64,000 nt of DNA from Thalassomonas actiniarum (GCF_000948975.2 NZ_CP059735.1:496001-560000), one strand, 5' to 3'. Numbered from the stretch's first letter, positions 14,939-23,950 are shown. Made by a program: numbers and translations. The notes: a model not told the origin generated them from the sequence alone.

Positions 14939-15286
14939 GTGTTAGATGTTAAGCAACTAGACGAAGAGTTATTAAATGGTTATTTAGAGCAGCTGGACAA
15001 AAGCATTATCGCGAAAATGCTTGATTTGTATCTGCAGCAATCCCGGCTTTACCTGGAGGAAATCTCTGCTGCCGTGGAAGCAGACTCGCAGGAACAATGG
15101 CAGGATCGTTGCCATAAAATGAAAGGCGCCGCCGGCAGCATAGGGTTAAAGCAGTTACACGGCAAGCTGGTGATGGCAGAGAAGTTTAGCGAAGCGCAAA
15201 GCCAGAAGCGCCAGTTGTTGGCGGAAATTCTGGAGTTAAACGATATCGCGATTGCGGCTTTTAAAGGCTGGTTAGAGCAGCTTTAA
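14939..15286 (+). CDS. hptA: Histidine phosphotransfer protein of the Arc relay (HptA type)
   Basis: This 115-residue single-domain Hpt protein starts at GTG 14939 after an ACAGGGA ribosome site. The phosphorylatable His59 sits in CHKMKGAAGSIGLKQL, which closely matches the C-terminal Hpt domain of E. coli ArcB (HKIKGAAGSVGL). In Shewanella, HptA carries phosphate from the hybrid kinase ArcS to ArcA. Here the gene converges on arcA with only 18 nt between their stops, which supports the same role. The domain probably separated from an ArcB-like kinase. The partner kinase is not certain, because the neighbouring kinase at 16182 lacks a receiver domain. Confidence 0.85.
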   Translation: MLDVKQLDEELLNGYLEQLDKSIIAKMLDLYLQQSRLYLEEISAAVEADSQEQWQDRCHKMKGAAGSIGLKQLHGKLVMAEKFSEAQSQKRQLLAEILELNDIAIAAFKGWLEQL

Positions 15287-15304
15287 AAGCCGTAATGGTT
15301 TTGA

Positions 15305-16006
15305 TTATTCTACAGTACCTACAAAGCGGTAACCTTCACCATGTATGGTGTTGATCAGCTCTTGCGGGTTTTCGACAGATTCAAAATGTTTACGTAGGCG
15401 TCTGATGGTGACGTCTACGGTTCTGTCATTGGAGCGCAGATCCCGGCCGGTCATTTCTTTGATCAGCTGTTGACGGGTAACGATTTGTCCGGAATTTTCG
15501 ATCAGTAATCTTAAGGCGCGATATTCGCCGCGTGGGATGGAAAAAACATCTCCCTGTGGCGAAGTCATTTTTCTCGAGTTACCGTCCAGGGTCCACTGAT
15601 TAAATTTAATCACGGCATTTTCGGTTTCATTCCGGTTATGCCCTATCCGGCTTAAGATGTTGCGCGCCCGGATAGTCAATTCCCTGGGGTTAAAAGGTTT
15701 GGTGAGGTAATCATCGGCACCTATTTCCAACCCGAGTATCTTGTCGATATCACTGTCCCGACCGGTTAAAAAGATCAGGCCTAAATCCGGTTGGTTGGAC
15801 AGTTCTCTTGCCAGCAGCAGGCCATTTTTTCCGGGCAAATTAATGTCCATAATGATCAAGTTGATGGCATTTTGCTGTAATTTACTGTCCATGCTGTCGC
15901 CATCTATGGCCTCGGACACGAGATATCCTTCTGCTTCGAATAAGTTTCGAAGGTTAAAGCGAGTAACATCTTCATCTTCTACGATAAGAATATGAGGTTT
16001 TTGCAT
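15305..16006 (-). CDS. arcA: Aerobic/anaerobic respiration response regulator ArcA
   Basis: The 233-residue OmpR-family regulator closely follows E. coli ArcA over its whole length: [16 protein letters not shown] at the start, and phospho-acceptor Asp54 in [44 protein letters not shown] closes the receiver domain, and [17 protein letters not shown] marks the winged-helix domain. Phospho-ArcA represses or activates respiratory and central-carbon genes when oxygen falls. A 175-nt gap separates it from the upstream kinase gene on the same strand. It converges with hptA. Confidence 0.96.
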   Translation of the reverse strand: MQKPHILIVEDEDVTRFNLRNLFEAEGYLVSEAIDGDSMDSKLQQNAINLIIMDINLPGKNGLLLARELSNQPDLGLIFLTGRDSDIDKILGLEIGADDYLTKPFNPRELTIRARNILSRIGHNRNETENAVIKFNQWTLDGNSRKMTSPQGDVFSIPRGEYRALRLLIENSGQIVTRQQLIKEMTGRDLRSNDRTVDVTIRRLRKHFESVENPQELINTIHGEGYRFVGTVE

Positions 16007-16181
16007 GTGATATCTTCCACTAACAATGTCAAATTAGCATACGTAGTTGCTATTGGTTGGGGTTTTGTTAACAAAACAACCCGGTATCTTATATAACCTG
16101 ATTATAAATAACAATAACCTTTGTCTTTCCCTGAGCCAATAGTTATTACATATATATATTAAAAAAAATCTGTTTTATCTA

Positions 16182-17804
16182 CTAACTTGCAGATTTTACA
16201 ACCGGAAAGTGAATATCAAAGCTGACGCCCTTGTTGATTTCACTTTCAAATTGAATGCTGCCGCCAAGTGCCTGTGTTACTAAATTGTAGACCAAATGTA
16301 AGCCTAAGCCACTACCACCGGCCCCTCTTTTTGTTGTAATAAAGGGGTCAAATATTTTTCCCTTGATAGACTGGCTGACACCTGTGCCGTTATCCCGGTA
16401 ATTTATGTGCAGCTGGCCGCTTAAATTCATCACGGTAATACTGATCACGCCGTCGTCTTTACCCTCGAAACCATGGAGGATGGAGTTGACGATCAGGTTG
16501 ATCAAAATCTGGTTGATAGGCCCGGGTTTACTGATCACCACCAGATCGCCCGGGCAATTGAGTTCAAGCTCAAAAGGTTTTTGTTTGATTTGCGGCGCCA
16601 GGGTCAGGAAGACTTCGTTAATCAACTCTTTGACGTTAAAGGTGCGATCCTGTTCACTGGACTGGTCTACCGCCACCCGTTTAAAGCTTGAAATTAAATC
16701 GGCGGCGCGGTTGAGATTACGGTAAACAATGGCCACGTTTTCCTGACCTTCGTTAAGGAATTTTTTCAGCTGGCTTGATTTTAAAGTTTTGTTTTCAAAA
16801 GCATCTTTAATGGCATTAAGACGATCTGACAATAAGGTTGATGCCGTAACCCCCAGGCCTATCGGGGTGTTAACTTCATGGGCAACCCCGGCCACCATGT
16901 CCCCCAGGGACGCCATTTTTTCACTTTCCACCAACTGTCCCTGGAACTGGTGCAGTTTTTCCAGCGTCGACAGCAGTTCCTGATTTGACTCTTTCAGCGC
17001 CTCGGTTCGCTGGCTGACTTTGTCTTCGAGTTCATGGTTAAGCTTTAATATCTGCTGTTCGGCATTATCCTGCTTGGTAATATGTTTACTGGTCCTTGAG
17101 AGCATAATATTGAGGTTGCGGGATAAAATATCCAGCTCCTGATAGGGCATGTCCTGGCATCTTAAGGTGTAGTTTTTATGTTGGGAAATATCCTGTACCG
17201 TGCCGATCAGGCTTTTTATCGGCACAGTGATCATCCGGTGTACCCTGATGATGATCAACAGGGTAAAGCAAAGGGAAACGGTAAAGACGATAGCGGCAAT
17301 AATGATGGTTTTCTGGATGATTTCTTTAACTTGCTCTGTGCTCGACTGGATATAAAGATAGCCGTATATCTTTTGCTTCTTGATGGGGATGATCAGCTCA
17401 AGAAAGTTCTCGGTATAATTGGTGGTGGTTAACTTGTCTATTTCGCCTATTTTGTCCGGAATTGCCGGAAAATTTTCATCCCGGTTATAACTGGTAAAAA
17501 ATTCAATCTCTTCGCTGTCATCCTGTAATCGGTAGATATGTACGTAATTGATGTATGGGATGTTTTTTATATCCAATAACAGATCATGCAGACCATCGTG
17601 ATCATTGGCTTCTAGGTAGCTGATACTTCGGCTGGCGATGGTTTCGGCGCTGTATTGGCTTTCAAGTTCGATATTTTGCTGGGCATTGTCAACGAAAGTC
17701 ATGGCAATAAATGAGATGCCGATAATCTGGATCAGGCATACTCCACCGGTAATTAAAAACAACAGGTGACGCTGGATAGACTTGATTTTTGCGGATGATG
17801 TCAT
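16182..17804 (-). CDS. Membrane sensor histidine kinase
   Basis: The 540-residue protein has a transmembrane helix at about 13-37, a periplasmic sensor region (about 38-165) and a second helix (about 167-187). A HAMP-like linker and a coiled coil (about 245-290) follow. The HisKA region has the phosphorylatable His309 in MVAGVAHEVNTPIG. The HATPase domain is complete (NLIVNSILHGF, DNGTGVSQ, GGSGLGLHLVYNLV). There is no receiver or Hpt domain, so it is not an ArcB- or ArcS-type hybrid. It is encoded just upstream of arcA on the same strand and could phosphorylate ArcA directly or another regulator. Its ligand is unknown. Confidence 0.88.
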   Translation of the reverse strand: MTSSAKIKSIQRHLLFLITGGVCLIQIIGISFIAMTFVDNAQQNIELESQYSAETIASRSISYLEANDHDGLHDLLLDIKNIPYINYVHIYRLQDDSEEIEFFTSYNRDENFPAIPDKIGEIDKLTTTNYTENFLELIIPIKKQKIYGYLYIQSSTEQVKEIIQKTIIIAAIVFTVSLCFTLLIIIRVHRMITVPIKSLIGTVQDISQHKNYTLRCQDMPYQELDILSRNLNIMLSRTSKHITKQDNAEQQILKLNHELEDKVSQRTEALKESNQELLSTLEKLHQFQGQLVESEKMASLGDMVAGVAHEVNTPIGLGVTASTLLSDRLNAIKDAFENKTLKSSQLKKFLNEGQENVAIVYRNLNRAADLISSFKRVAVDQSSEQDRTFNVKELINEVFLTLAPQIKQKPFELELNCPGDLVVISKPGPINQILINLIVNSILHGFEGKDDGVISITVMNLSGQLHINYRDNGTGVSQSIKGKIFDPFITTKRGAGGSGLGLHLVYNLVTQALGGSIQFESEINKGVSFDIHFPVVKSAS

Positions 17805-17937
17805 AAGCCAGGGATCAAATTAATTCTTCATTGTTACAGGCGACTACTTGGATGATTGTAGAAAAGTGGAGATAGATCAACCATATTTTAACAAATACAT
17901 CAGATAAAACATACATCAGGTTATTATGTCTGCCGCC

Positions 17938-18978
17938 CTATCTTATCTGAGAATGATAAATAGCAAAGCCTTTTTCATTGATCAGTGTCGTGGTCGTACC
18001 AATAGCCTTTTCCATAATGGGTTTATAGCTTAAAAAGTTATTGGCCACTATGGTGACATTGCCCTTAGGTTTAAGGTGTCCCTTAATCTGTTTGAGAAAA
18101 CTCTCCGTCGCCCCGTAGTGGGTTTTAACCCCCTGGTGAAACGGCGGGTTGGAGACGATATGCTGGTATTTTCCCCTGACCTCAGACAGGCTGTTAGAAG
18201 GAAATACCGTGCCGCTTAAACCGTTTATTGCCAAGGTTTTTTCTGCCGAGGCCAGGGCCAGGGCGCTGACATCCAATAATGCCAGCCGTGCCTGTGGATA
18301 TTTTTTACCGATAAAGCAACTGATCACCCCGGCGCCGCAGCCAAAATCCAGCAATTCGCCTTCAAGATTGGCAGGCAGGTTATTGAGCAAGAGCTCGGTG
18401 CCTTTATCCAGGGCATTTTGGCTGAAAACGCCGGGCAGGGAAGCGATTTCCAGTTTGATATCACCCTGGGTAAAGTGATAATGCTTAAACCAGGCATTGA
18501 TATCAAACGGGGCCTGTTCCGTATTGGCCAGGCCGCTAAACAGGGTGCAGTGGCGGGCGGAATCTACCTTGCCGATATGGTGGATATAATCCGCGGCTAA
18601 TTTGCCGGTTGATTTTACCCCGCCCTTATTTTCTCCGACGATCAATATCGGCGTGTTTTCGGGGAGTTGCGGATTGATCATCGCCAGGGTAAAGGCCAGT
18701 TCGGCTTTGCTTTTGGGAAACGCTATTACCACCAGATCATGTTGTTTATCACTTTTGTACTGGCAGTTAAAAACAAATTCGGCTTTGCCCGGGTAACTTT
18801 GTTTTAATGCCTGGTGGTGCTCAAAGTTATTATTAAAGCAAGTGATCTTGCAGCTCGGGTATTGTTCAAGGTAGGCGGCGAGCAAACCGTCGGCAGGTAA
18901 ATTTATCAATAACGGACAATCAGCCTCCAACAAATCACTGTTGCGCATAAGAAGTTGACTGGGATTGCTTAAAGACAT
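17938..18978 (-). CDS. rsmC: 16S rRNA m2G1207 methyltransferase RsmC
   Basis: RsmC methylates N2 of G1207 in 16S rRNA within assembled 30S subunits. The 346-residue protein has the two-lobed build. The degenerate N-terminal methyltransferase-like domain (about 1-165) includes FPKSKAELAFTLAMI. The catalytic C-terminal domain has the SAM motif LDFGCGAGVISCFIG and the target-base motif NPPFHQG. The length is normal. It is transcribed alone, divergent from the lysine-riboswitch operon. The region from 18979 to the promoter at 19210 holds no other gene that I can support. Confidence 0.95.
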   Translation of the reverse strand: MSLSNPSQLLMRNSDLLEADCPLLINLPADGLLAAYLEQYPSCKITCFNNNFEHHQALKQSYPGKAEFVFNCQYKSDKQHDLVVIAFPKSKAELAFTLAMINPQLPENTPILIVGENKGGVKSTGKLAADYIHHIGKVDSARHCTLFSGLANTEQAPFDINAWFKHYHFTQGDIKLEIASLPGVFSQNALDKGTELLLNNLPANLEGELLDFGCGAGVISCFIGKKYPQARLALLDVSALALASAEKTLAINGLSGTVFPSNSLSEVRGKYQHIVSNPPFHQGVKTHYGATESFLKQIKGHLKPKGNVTIVANNFLSYKPIMEKAIGTTTTLINEKGFAIYHSQIR

Positions 18979-19209
18979 GTTATTTACCTGTTTACTGGGC
19001 GGAAACTGCTACCTGGCCCCTGATGATAGCGGCTGGCATGAAAGCCGGTGCTCTCTTGATTAATCGCGCTAGTTTACCGGAAGTAAATGTTATCTTCAGT
19101 AACTTAAAGGTATTTTTCGGTAAATTATTGCCTGCCAGCCAAAGGCCGGGTAGGAAAATTATCTGGGAAAAGCTCTAGCTTCGCGGAAAAATAAACGTAT
19201 AGGCGTCTA

Positions 19210-19239
19210 TTGACAGGGAGCAAGCAAAGGTGATTAAAT
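19210..19239 (+). promoter_or_regulatory. Sigma-70 promoter upstream of the lysine riboswitch
   Basis: A consensus TTGACA (19210-19215), an 18-nt spacer, and TTAAAT (19234-19239). The transcript would start near 19246 and carry a leader of about 350 nt. That leader includes a 10-bp GC-rich hairpin (19326-19349, loop TTCA) and the riboswitch. Confidence 0.6.
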
Positions 19240-19353
19240 AGCCGCCGTCCCTTATTGAAGCAGATTCTTCAAGCCGTGGTTTTCACTCGGGTTAACCCCG
19301 ACACCCGGCGAGCAGAAATCAGCGACCGCCATGCCTTCAGGCGTGGCGGAAAG

Positions 19354-19521
19354 GGCCAGAAGAGGAGCGTTAACCAGGTAATTATTTTGAGGAGATCAAA
19401 CTCCGGTGATAAATAATGAGGGGGATTAACGCCGAGATAGCGCTATTTTTGATGATAGCGATATCGGTTGACCGGGTTGAATCCCGCCGACTGTCACCTG
19501 TTAGGTGGAGAGCTTCTGGCC
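19354..19521 (+). promoter_or_regulatory. Lysine riboswitch (L-box)
   Basis: The aptamer closing helix P1 is a perfect 9-bp pair, GGCCAGAAG (19354-19362) with CTTCTGGCC (19513-19521). Inside are the conserved core pieces in the right order: AGAGGAGCGTTA, the GGTGAT turn, GAGGGGGATTAACGCCGAG, GGGTTGAATCCC, and ACTGTCAC followed by GTGGAGAGC. This closely resembles the E. coli lysC leader. Only 75 nt separate P1 from the dapA start, and I see no strong T-tailed hairpin there. Control is therefore probably at translation: CGAAC/GTTCG around 19590-19606 could hide the first ATG. High lysine would turn the operon off. Confidence 0.95.
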
Positions 19522-19596
19522 TTTGCAAAAAGCCTTTAGCCTGCACCCCTTGCCGGTTTGTGCTTGATGCAAATGCCTTAAAGTTCTCCGAACGTT

Positions 19597-20535
19597 ATGA
19601 GTTCGAGAGCAATGAATCAGATACAAGAATCCAATTTATCCCTTAACTGTCCTTTGTGGACCGCCCTGGTTACGCCTTTTCATGCCAACGGCGAAATTGA
19701 CTTTACCAGCCTTGAAGCCATCGCCCGGGATCAGGCGGATGCCGGCAACGGTATCCTGCTGCTGGGCAGTACCGGTGAGGGGCTGGCCTTATCCTTTGAA
19801 GAGCAATTAAGTATTGTTGAATACATTTGCCGCTTGTCGTTAGCCGTGCCGCTGATGGTGGCTGTCGGCGGCCATGATCTGCCTTCACAGTTAAAGTGGC
19901 TCCAGACCTGTAACCGCTTGCCGGTACAGGCCTACCTGCTGGGCAGCCCTTTGTATGCCAAACCCGGCCCACAAGGGCAATATCTGTGGTTCAGAGCCTT
20001 GCTGGATCAGGCGAAATACCCCTGCATGTTATATAACGTGCCGTCCAGAAGCGGCATTGACCTGGATGTTGAAACGCTGGCCAAGCTGCAACACCATGAT
20101 AATTGCTGGGCGCTAAAAGAAGCCAGCGGCGAACTGGAGCAGTTTCTGCGCTACCGCCAGGCCTGTCCGGAACTGGCTTTATATAGCGGCGAAGACGCCA
20201 TGATGCCTTATCTTGCCAGCGCCGGGGCCCAAGGCCTGGTATCGGTTTGCGCCAATGCCTGGCCCGAAGCAACCCGGGCTTATGTTGAATTATCCCTGAC
20301 GGCACAAAACCAGGGTTTGTTTCCCTTATGGCAAAATGCTATCGCACCGCTTTTTGCCGTGGCAAATCCTATTCCGGTGAAGCAGCTGATGTTTGAACAG
20401 CAGGTGCTGAGTTCGCCGACCTTACGTCCCCCTTTGACCCATACCGAATTGTCCGACAGCCAGGCCCTGGTCCATCAGGATCAGTTGATCAGCCAGTGGC
20501 AGGCACAGCGGCAGGGACAAGCCTGCCTGAACTAA
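19597..20535 (+). CDS. dapA: 4-hydroxy-tetrahydrodipicolinate synthase family protein (DapA-like)
   Basis: DapA condenses pyruvate with aspartate semialdehyde, the first committed step to diaminopimelate and lysine. Of 312 residues, the Schiff-base Lys174 is in ALKEASGEL, the catalytic Tyr146 in LYNVPSRSG, and the substrate loop in LLGSTGEG. This is probably a second copy, because the housekeeping dapA of gammaproteobacteria usually sits next to bamC. Two ATGs are possible: 19597, or 19612 with GAGAG just before it. The protein has an N-terminal extension of about 16 residues compared with E. coli. It is the first gene after the lysine riboswitch. Confidence 0.9.
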   Translation: MSSRAMNQIQESNLSLNCPLWTALVTPFHANGEIDFTSLEAIARDQADAGNGILLLGSTGEGLALSFEEQLSIVEYICRLSLAVPLMVAVGGHDLPSQLKWLQTCNRLPVQAYLLGSPLYAKPGPQGQYLWFRALLDQAKYPCMLYNVPSRSGIDLDVETLAKLQHHDNCWALKEASGELEQFLRYRQACPELALYSGEDAMMPYLASAGAQGLVSVCANAWPEATRAYVELSLTAQNQGLFPLWQNAIAPLFAVANPIPVKQLMFEQQVLSSPTLRPPLTHTELSDSQALVHQDQLISQWQAQRQGQACLN

Positions 20536-20643
20536 CCGGGCTTACCTTTAACAATACAGTAAACGATTTAAACCATGAACAGCGGTGAAATCCGGGGAAC
20601 CCCGGGGTAAGCCTCTGGATAAAAAATAATTCAGGAGTTGAGA

Positions 20644-21393
20644 ATGAACTGGCAACAAACCATAGAACAATTAGAAACCGGATCGGTCAGATCTGCCTAT
20701 CAGGATGAAAGCGGCAACTGGCAGGCGAATGTCGACGCCAAAAAGGCGATATTGGCGGCGTTTAAAGCGGGAGAAAATGCCGAGTTTAACGGTGCCTATC
20801 CGGGGTTTGTCGATAAGGCCAATTTGCCTCCCAGGCAGTTCAAGGTGGAAGACAAGGTACGGTTAGTACCGGGAGGCTCTTCCGTGCGGCGCGGCGCTTA
20901 TGTTGCCCCCGGGGTGATCATTATGCCGCCGGCCTATATCAATATCGGCGCTTTTGTCGACAGCGGCACTATGGTGGACAGCCATGCCCTGATCGGCTCC
21001 TGCGCCCAGGTGGGGAAAAATGTCCATGTCTCGGCGGCGGTACAGATCGGCGGGGTATTGGAGCCGGTGGGGGCCAAGCCGGTGATCATCGAAGATGAGG
21101 TGTTTTTAAGTGCCGGTGTAGTGATTGTCGAAGGCATAGTCGTGAAAAAAGGTGCGGTGATCGCCCCCGGGGTGTCGTTATCGGCTTCGGTGCCGGTTTA
21201 TGACTGCGTTAACCAGAAGATGCTGGAAAAAGGCGCGGCCATTCCTGAGCGTGCGGTCGTGGTGCCCGGCACCCGACCGGTAAAAGGCGACTGGGGCAGT
21301 GATTTGGGACTGACCATGGCCTGTGCCTTAATTGTCAAATACAGAGATGAAAAAAGTGATGCCTCACTTACCTTGGAATCCTTGTTGCGCTAA
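20644..21393 (+). CDS. dapD: Tetrahydrodipicolinate N-succinyltransferase family protein (DapD-like)
   Basis: DapD succinylates the DapA/DapB product, using succinyl-CoA. The chosen ATG at 20644 follows AGGAG (20633-20637) with a 6-nt spacer and gives 249 residues, somewhat shorter than the usual ~274. The left-handed beta-helix is clear from hexapeptide-type repeats between about 75 and 190, with signatures VRRGAYVAPGVIIMPPAYIN, GAFVDSGTMVDSHALIGSC and GGVLEPVGAKPVIIEDE. The C-terminal KGDWGSDLGL region is also present. A short GC hairpin lies in the 108-nt gap after dapA. It lies in the riboswitch operon and probably duplicates the housekeeping dapD. Confidence 0.92.
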   Translation: MNWQQTIEQLETGSVRSAYQDESGNWQANVDAKKAILAAFKAGENAEFNGAYPGFVDKANLPPRQFKVEDKVRLVPGGSSVRRGAYVAPGVIIMPPAYINIGAFVDSGTMVDSHALIGSCAQVGKNVHVSAAVQIGGVLEPVGAKPVIIEDEVFLSAGVVIVEGIVVKKGAVIAPGVSLSASVPVYDCVNQKMLEKGAAIPERAVVVPGTRPVKGDWGSDLGLTMACALIVKYRDEKSDASLTLESLLR

Positions 21394-21420
21394 AGCTGGT
21401 TGTTATTGAGAAGAAATGTT

Positions 21421-22644
21421 ATGAATAAAACACCCCCTTGGTTTGATGAAGAGATCAGGCCGTTATTACAAAGGCACCACAGCGGTGACCATCATGAAAA
21501 CGGTTATTTCGTTTATCACCTCGATGCCCTGAAGGCGCACTTGCAAAGGCTGCAACAGCAGGATGTGGTCAAGCTGTGGTTTGCGGTGAAAGCCAATCCG
21601 CTGTCGCGGGTGATCCGCAGCTTTAGCGAGGCCGGCTTTAACTTTGATGTTGCCAGCAGCGGCGAGCTGGCGCAGGTATTATCCCAGGAGGTGGACCCCG
21701 CCCAGGTGCTCAATACCGGCCCGGCCAAATCGAAAAAACAGCTGGTGGCTTTTCTGGCCCAGGGGGTGAATACCTTTGTTATTGAAAGCCTTAACCAGCT
21801 GAGCTGGCTTAATGAGGCCGCAAGCGAGCAAGGTGTTTGCCCGCAGGTTTTGCTTCGGGTGCAGCTGCAATGGCCTGAGGGAGAGAAAAATCCTTTAGGG
21901 GGTAACGAGCTGACGCCTTTTGGTCTCTCGGTAAATGAGTGGTGTGCTGTTAAAGTGGCGGATTATCCCGCCCTGGATATCTGCGGCCTGCATATCTTTC
22001 AATGGGGCAATATGCTCAGCAATGAGCGGATGTTTGCTTTATGGTCGCAAATGGTAGCGCCGCTGCTGGCTTTGGCGCAGGAAATTGGCATGAGCTTAAA
22101 GATATTGGATCTTGGCGGCGGTCTGGGTATTGATTATTTGCAGCAAGGGCAAGCATTGTGCTGGCAGCAGGCACTGTCGGATCTGGCCCGGATCAAACAA
22201 GCTGCCGGGGTTGAGGAGTTATGGCTGGAGCTGGGCCGTTATGCGGTGGCCGAATATGGCTATTACCTGGCCCCGGTTGTTGATCGCAAGTCTAACTTTG
22301 ACCACGAGCAACTGGTGCTGGCGGGGGGCATCAATCACCTGCTGCGCCCGGCAATCACAACGCAGCCGTTCCCGGTAAGCTTATTGCGCCCGTCGGAGCA
22401 AGAAGCGCAGCTTTTTGATATTCACGGCCCTTTGTGTACCAGTTTGGATAAGTTAGGGCGCCTGCCTTTACCCGGCGATGTTAACGTTGCCGACCAGCTG
22501 GTGTTTGGCTATTGCGGCGCATATGGCTTTACCGAGAGTATGCCGTTTTTCCTTTGCCATCAAATCGCCGCAGAATATGTCTATGAGCAGGGGGCCCTGC
22601 ACCAGGTGCGTGCTGCCGAGCCGGCCACCTGGTATATGAGGTAA
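21421..22644 (+). CDS. Fold-III PLP decarboxylase, diaminopimelate decarboxylase family
   Basis: The 407-residue protein belongs to the LysA/ornithine-decarboxylase superfamily. PLP would bind Lys58 in LWFAVKANP, with the phosphate loop in LDLGGGLGIDY. The C-terminal catalytic HGPLCTSLD and GAYGFTESMPFF motifs are intact. The second differs from typical LysA (GAYGxxMxSxYN), so substrate preference may differ; the PvsE/BtrK decarboxylases are relatives with specialised substrates. I chose the ATG at 21421 over the TTG at 21400. It lies 27 nt after dapD and 5 nt before the next gene, within the lysine-riboswitch operon. Diaminopimelate or a succinylated derivative are the obvious candidate substrates. 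Confidence 0.85.
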   Translation: MNKTPPWFDEEIRPLLQRHHSGDHHENGYFVYHLDALKAHLQRLQQQDVVKLWFAVKANPLSRVIRSFSEAGFNFDVASSGELAQVLSQEVDPAQVLNTGPAKSKKQLVAFLAQGVNTFVIESLNQLSWLNEAASEQGVCPQVLLRVQLQWPEGEKNPLGGNELTPFGLSVNEWCAVKVADYPALDICGLHIFQWGNMLSNERMFALWSQMVAPLLALAQEIGMSLKILDLGGGLGIDYLQQGQALCWQQALSDLARIKQAAGVEELWLELGRYAVAEYGYYLAPVVDRKSNFDHEQLVLAGGINHLLRPAITTQPFPVSLLRPSEQEAQLFDIHGPLCTSLDKLGRLPLPGDVNVADQLVFGYCGAYGFTESMPFFLCHQIAAEYVYEQGALHQVRAAEPATWYMR

Positions 22645-22649
22645 TTGCC

Positions 22650-23777
22650 ATGAATCAAGTGCAAAAAAATCTGCTGATCAAAGAAGTGCTGCATATGGGG
22701 GAGATGGCCAGCGGCGCCGCCCTTACCGTGCCGGTATACAGGTTAAAAGGGCAAGGCAGCGGCCCGGGTGTTTATATCCAGGCGAATATGCACGGCGCTG
22801 AAGTTCAGGGCAATGCGGTGATCTATCAGCTGCTGGAATTATTGCAGGGCCTGACTTTACTGGGGAATATCACCCTGGTGCCTTATGCCAACCCGGTGGG
22901 CTGCAATCATAAAAACGGCGAGTATACCCTGGGACGTTTTGATCCTATTACCGGGGTCAACTGGAACCGCATGTATCATTTTAATGAGCAGCAGATCCCG
23001 GAATTTTCCGAACAGCATCAGGCAAGTAGTATTGAAGTGATCGAGCAGGCCTTTCGCGAGTTATTGCTGGCTGATATCGCCGACAAGCTGGATCATAATG
23101 TGTTTGGCTTAACCACAGGCCAGCGTATCGCCTACCAGCTGCAAAAGATGGCCCATAAGGCGGATCTGGTGTTGGACTTGCACACCGGCCCTATTTCCAG
23201 CAAACACTTGTATTGTCCTGAATATGCCATCGACAGTGCCCGGTATTTTGATATTCCCCATACCATTGTTATTCCCAATAGTTTTGACGGCGCCATGGAT
23301 GAAGCGACTTTTTGTCCCTGGTGGACGCTGCAGCAGGCTTTTGGCGAGCTGGGACGGGAGCTGGACTTCAATAAGGAAAGTTTTACCGTAGAGCTGGGCT
23401 CACAGGAGCAGATAGATCTGGATGTCGCCTACCAGGATGCCTTGAGTATTTTAAGTTACCTGCAATATAAAGGCGTGATCGCTGACGCCAGTTTTCAGCC
23501 GCAGGCCATGACCCGCTATGCCTGTTATTTAAAAGATTATAAGGCCTTTTATTCTCCTATGGGCGGCATGGTGGATTACCTGGCGACCTTTGGCGAGCCC
23601 TTAGCGGCGGGAGAGCCGATTGCGAGAATTTTACGCATGGATAATTACGGTGACGGCGATGCCCTGCATTACTTATCCCTGGACCGGCCGGTGATCCCGA
23701 TTTTACATTTTGCCTCCGCCAGTGTGAACCAGGGTACTGAGCTGTATAAGGTATTTTGTGAATACTTTGAGTTATAG
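22650..23777 (+). CDS. M14-type zinc hydrolase, succinylglutamate desuccinylase/aspartoacylase family
   Basis: The 375-residue protein has the zinc-binding pair His48 and Glu51 in MHGAEVQGN, the third ligand in LDLHTGPIS, and the catalytic Glu in FTVELGSQ. This family removes acyl groups such as succinyl or acetyl from amino acids. Its gene starts 5 nt after the decarboxylase gene, so the two are surely coupled. Beside a succinyltransferase, its likely job is to remove succinate again, which would make it a functional counterpart of DapE (which belongs to the unrelated M20 family). This is inference from context. It ends the operon. The C-terminal part has a lipoyl-like barrel (GGMVDYLATFGEPLAAGEPI). 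Confidence 0.85.
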   Translation: MNQVQKNLLIKEVLHMGEMASGAALTVPVYRLKGQGSGPGVYIQANMHGAEVQGNAVIYQLLELLQGLTLLGNITLVPYANPVGCNHKNGEYTLGRFDPITGVNWNRMYHFNEQQIPEFSEQHQASSIEVIEQAFRELLLADIADKLDHNVFGLTTGQRIAYQLQKMAHKADLVLDLHTGPISSKHLYCPEYAIDSARYFDIPHTIVIPNSFDGAMDEATFCPWWTLQQAFGELGRELDFNKESFTVELGSQEQIDLDVAYQDALSILSYLQYKGVIADASFQPQAMTRYACYLKDYKAFYSPMGGMVDYLATFGEPLAAGEPIARILRMDNYGDGDALHYLSLDRPVIPILHFASASVNQGTELYKVFCEYFEL

Positions 23778-23929
23778 GGAAGGAGGGCTGGCTGGTGCCA
23801 GATAGCCAGCTTTCAGCTTATATGCTCAGGGATGAGTGAAGGCGAAAGATTTTTCCGGCGAATCTTTGACCATAAGATCAAAGGGATAAGCCAGCAGGTA
23901 TCAATGTGATATTGTATCTTGAATGAAAA

Positions 23930-23944
23930 TGTTATAATATCACA
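23930..23944 (+). promoter_or_regulatory. Probable Zur operator
   Basis: TGTTATAATATCACA differs at one position from the palindromic Zur core TGTTATANTATAACA, and the left flank AAA also fits. It overlaps a TATAAT (-10) at 23933-23938, so a bound repressor would block transcription. A weaker similar site (TGTGATATTGTATCT) lies at 23905-23919. The ATG of the next gene is only 6 nt downstream. Confidence 0.75.
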
Positions 23945-23950
23945 GCCGTT

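Noticed and set aside
14731-14952. 73-codon frame before hptA
   Set aside because: Starts at TTG without a ribosome site, overlaps the hptA start, and its composition is unlike a real protein.
19416-19646. 76-codon frame before dapA
   Set aside because: It lies across the lysine riboswitch and the dapA start; the riboswitch structure explains the sequence.
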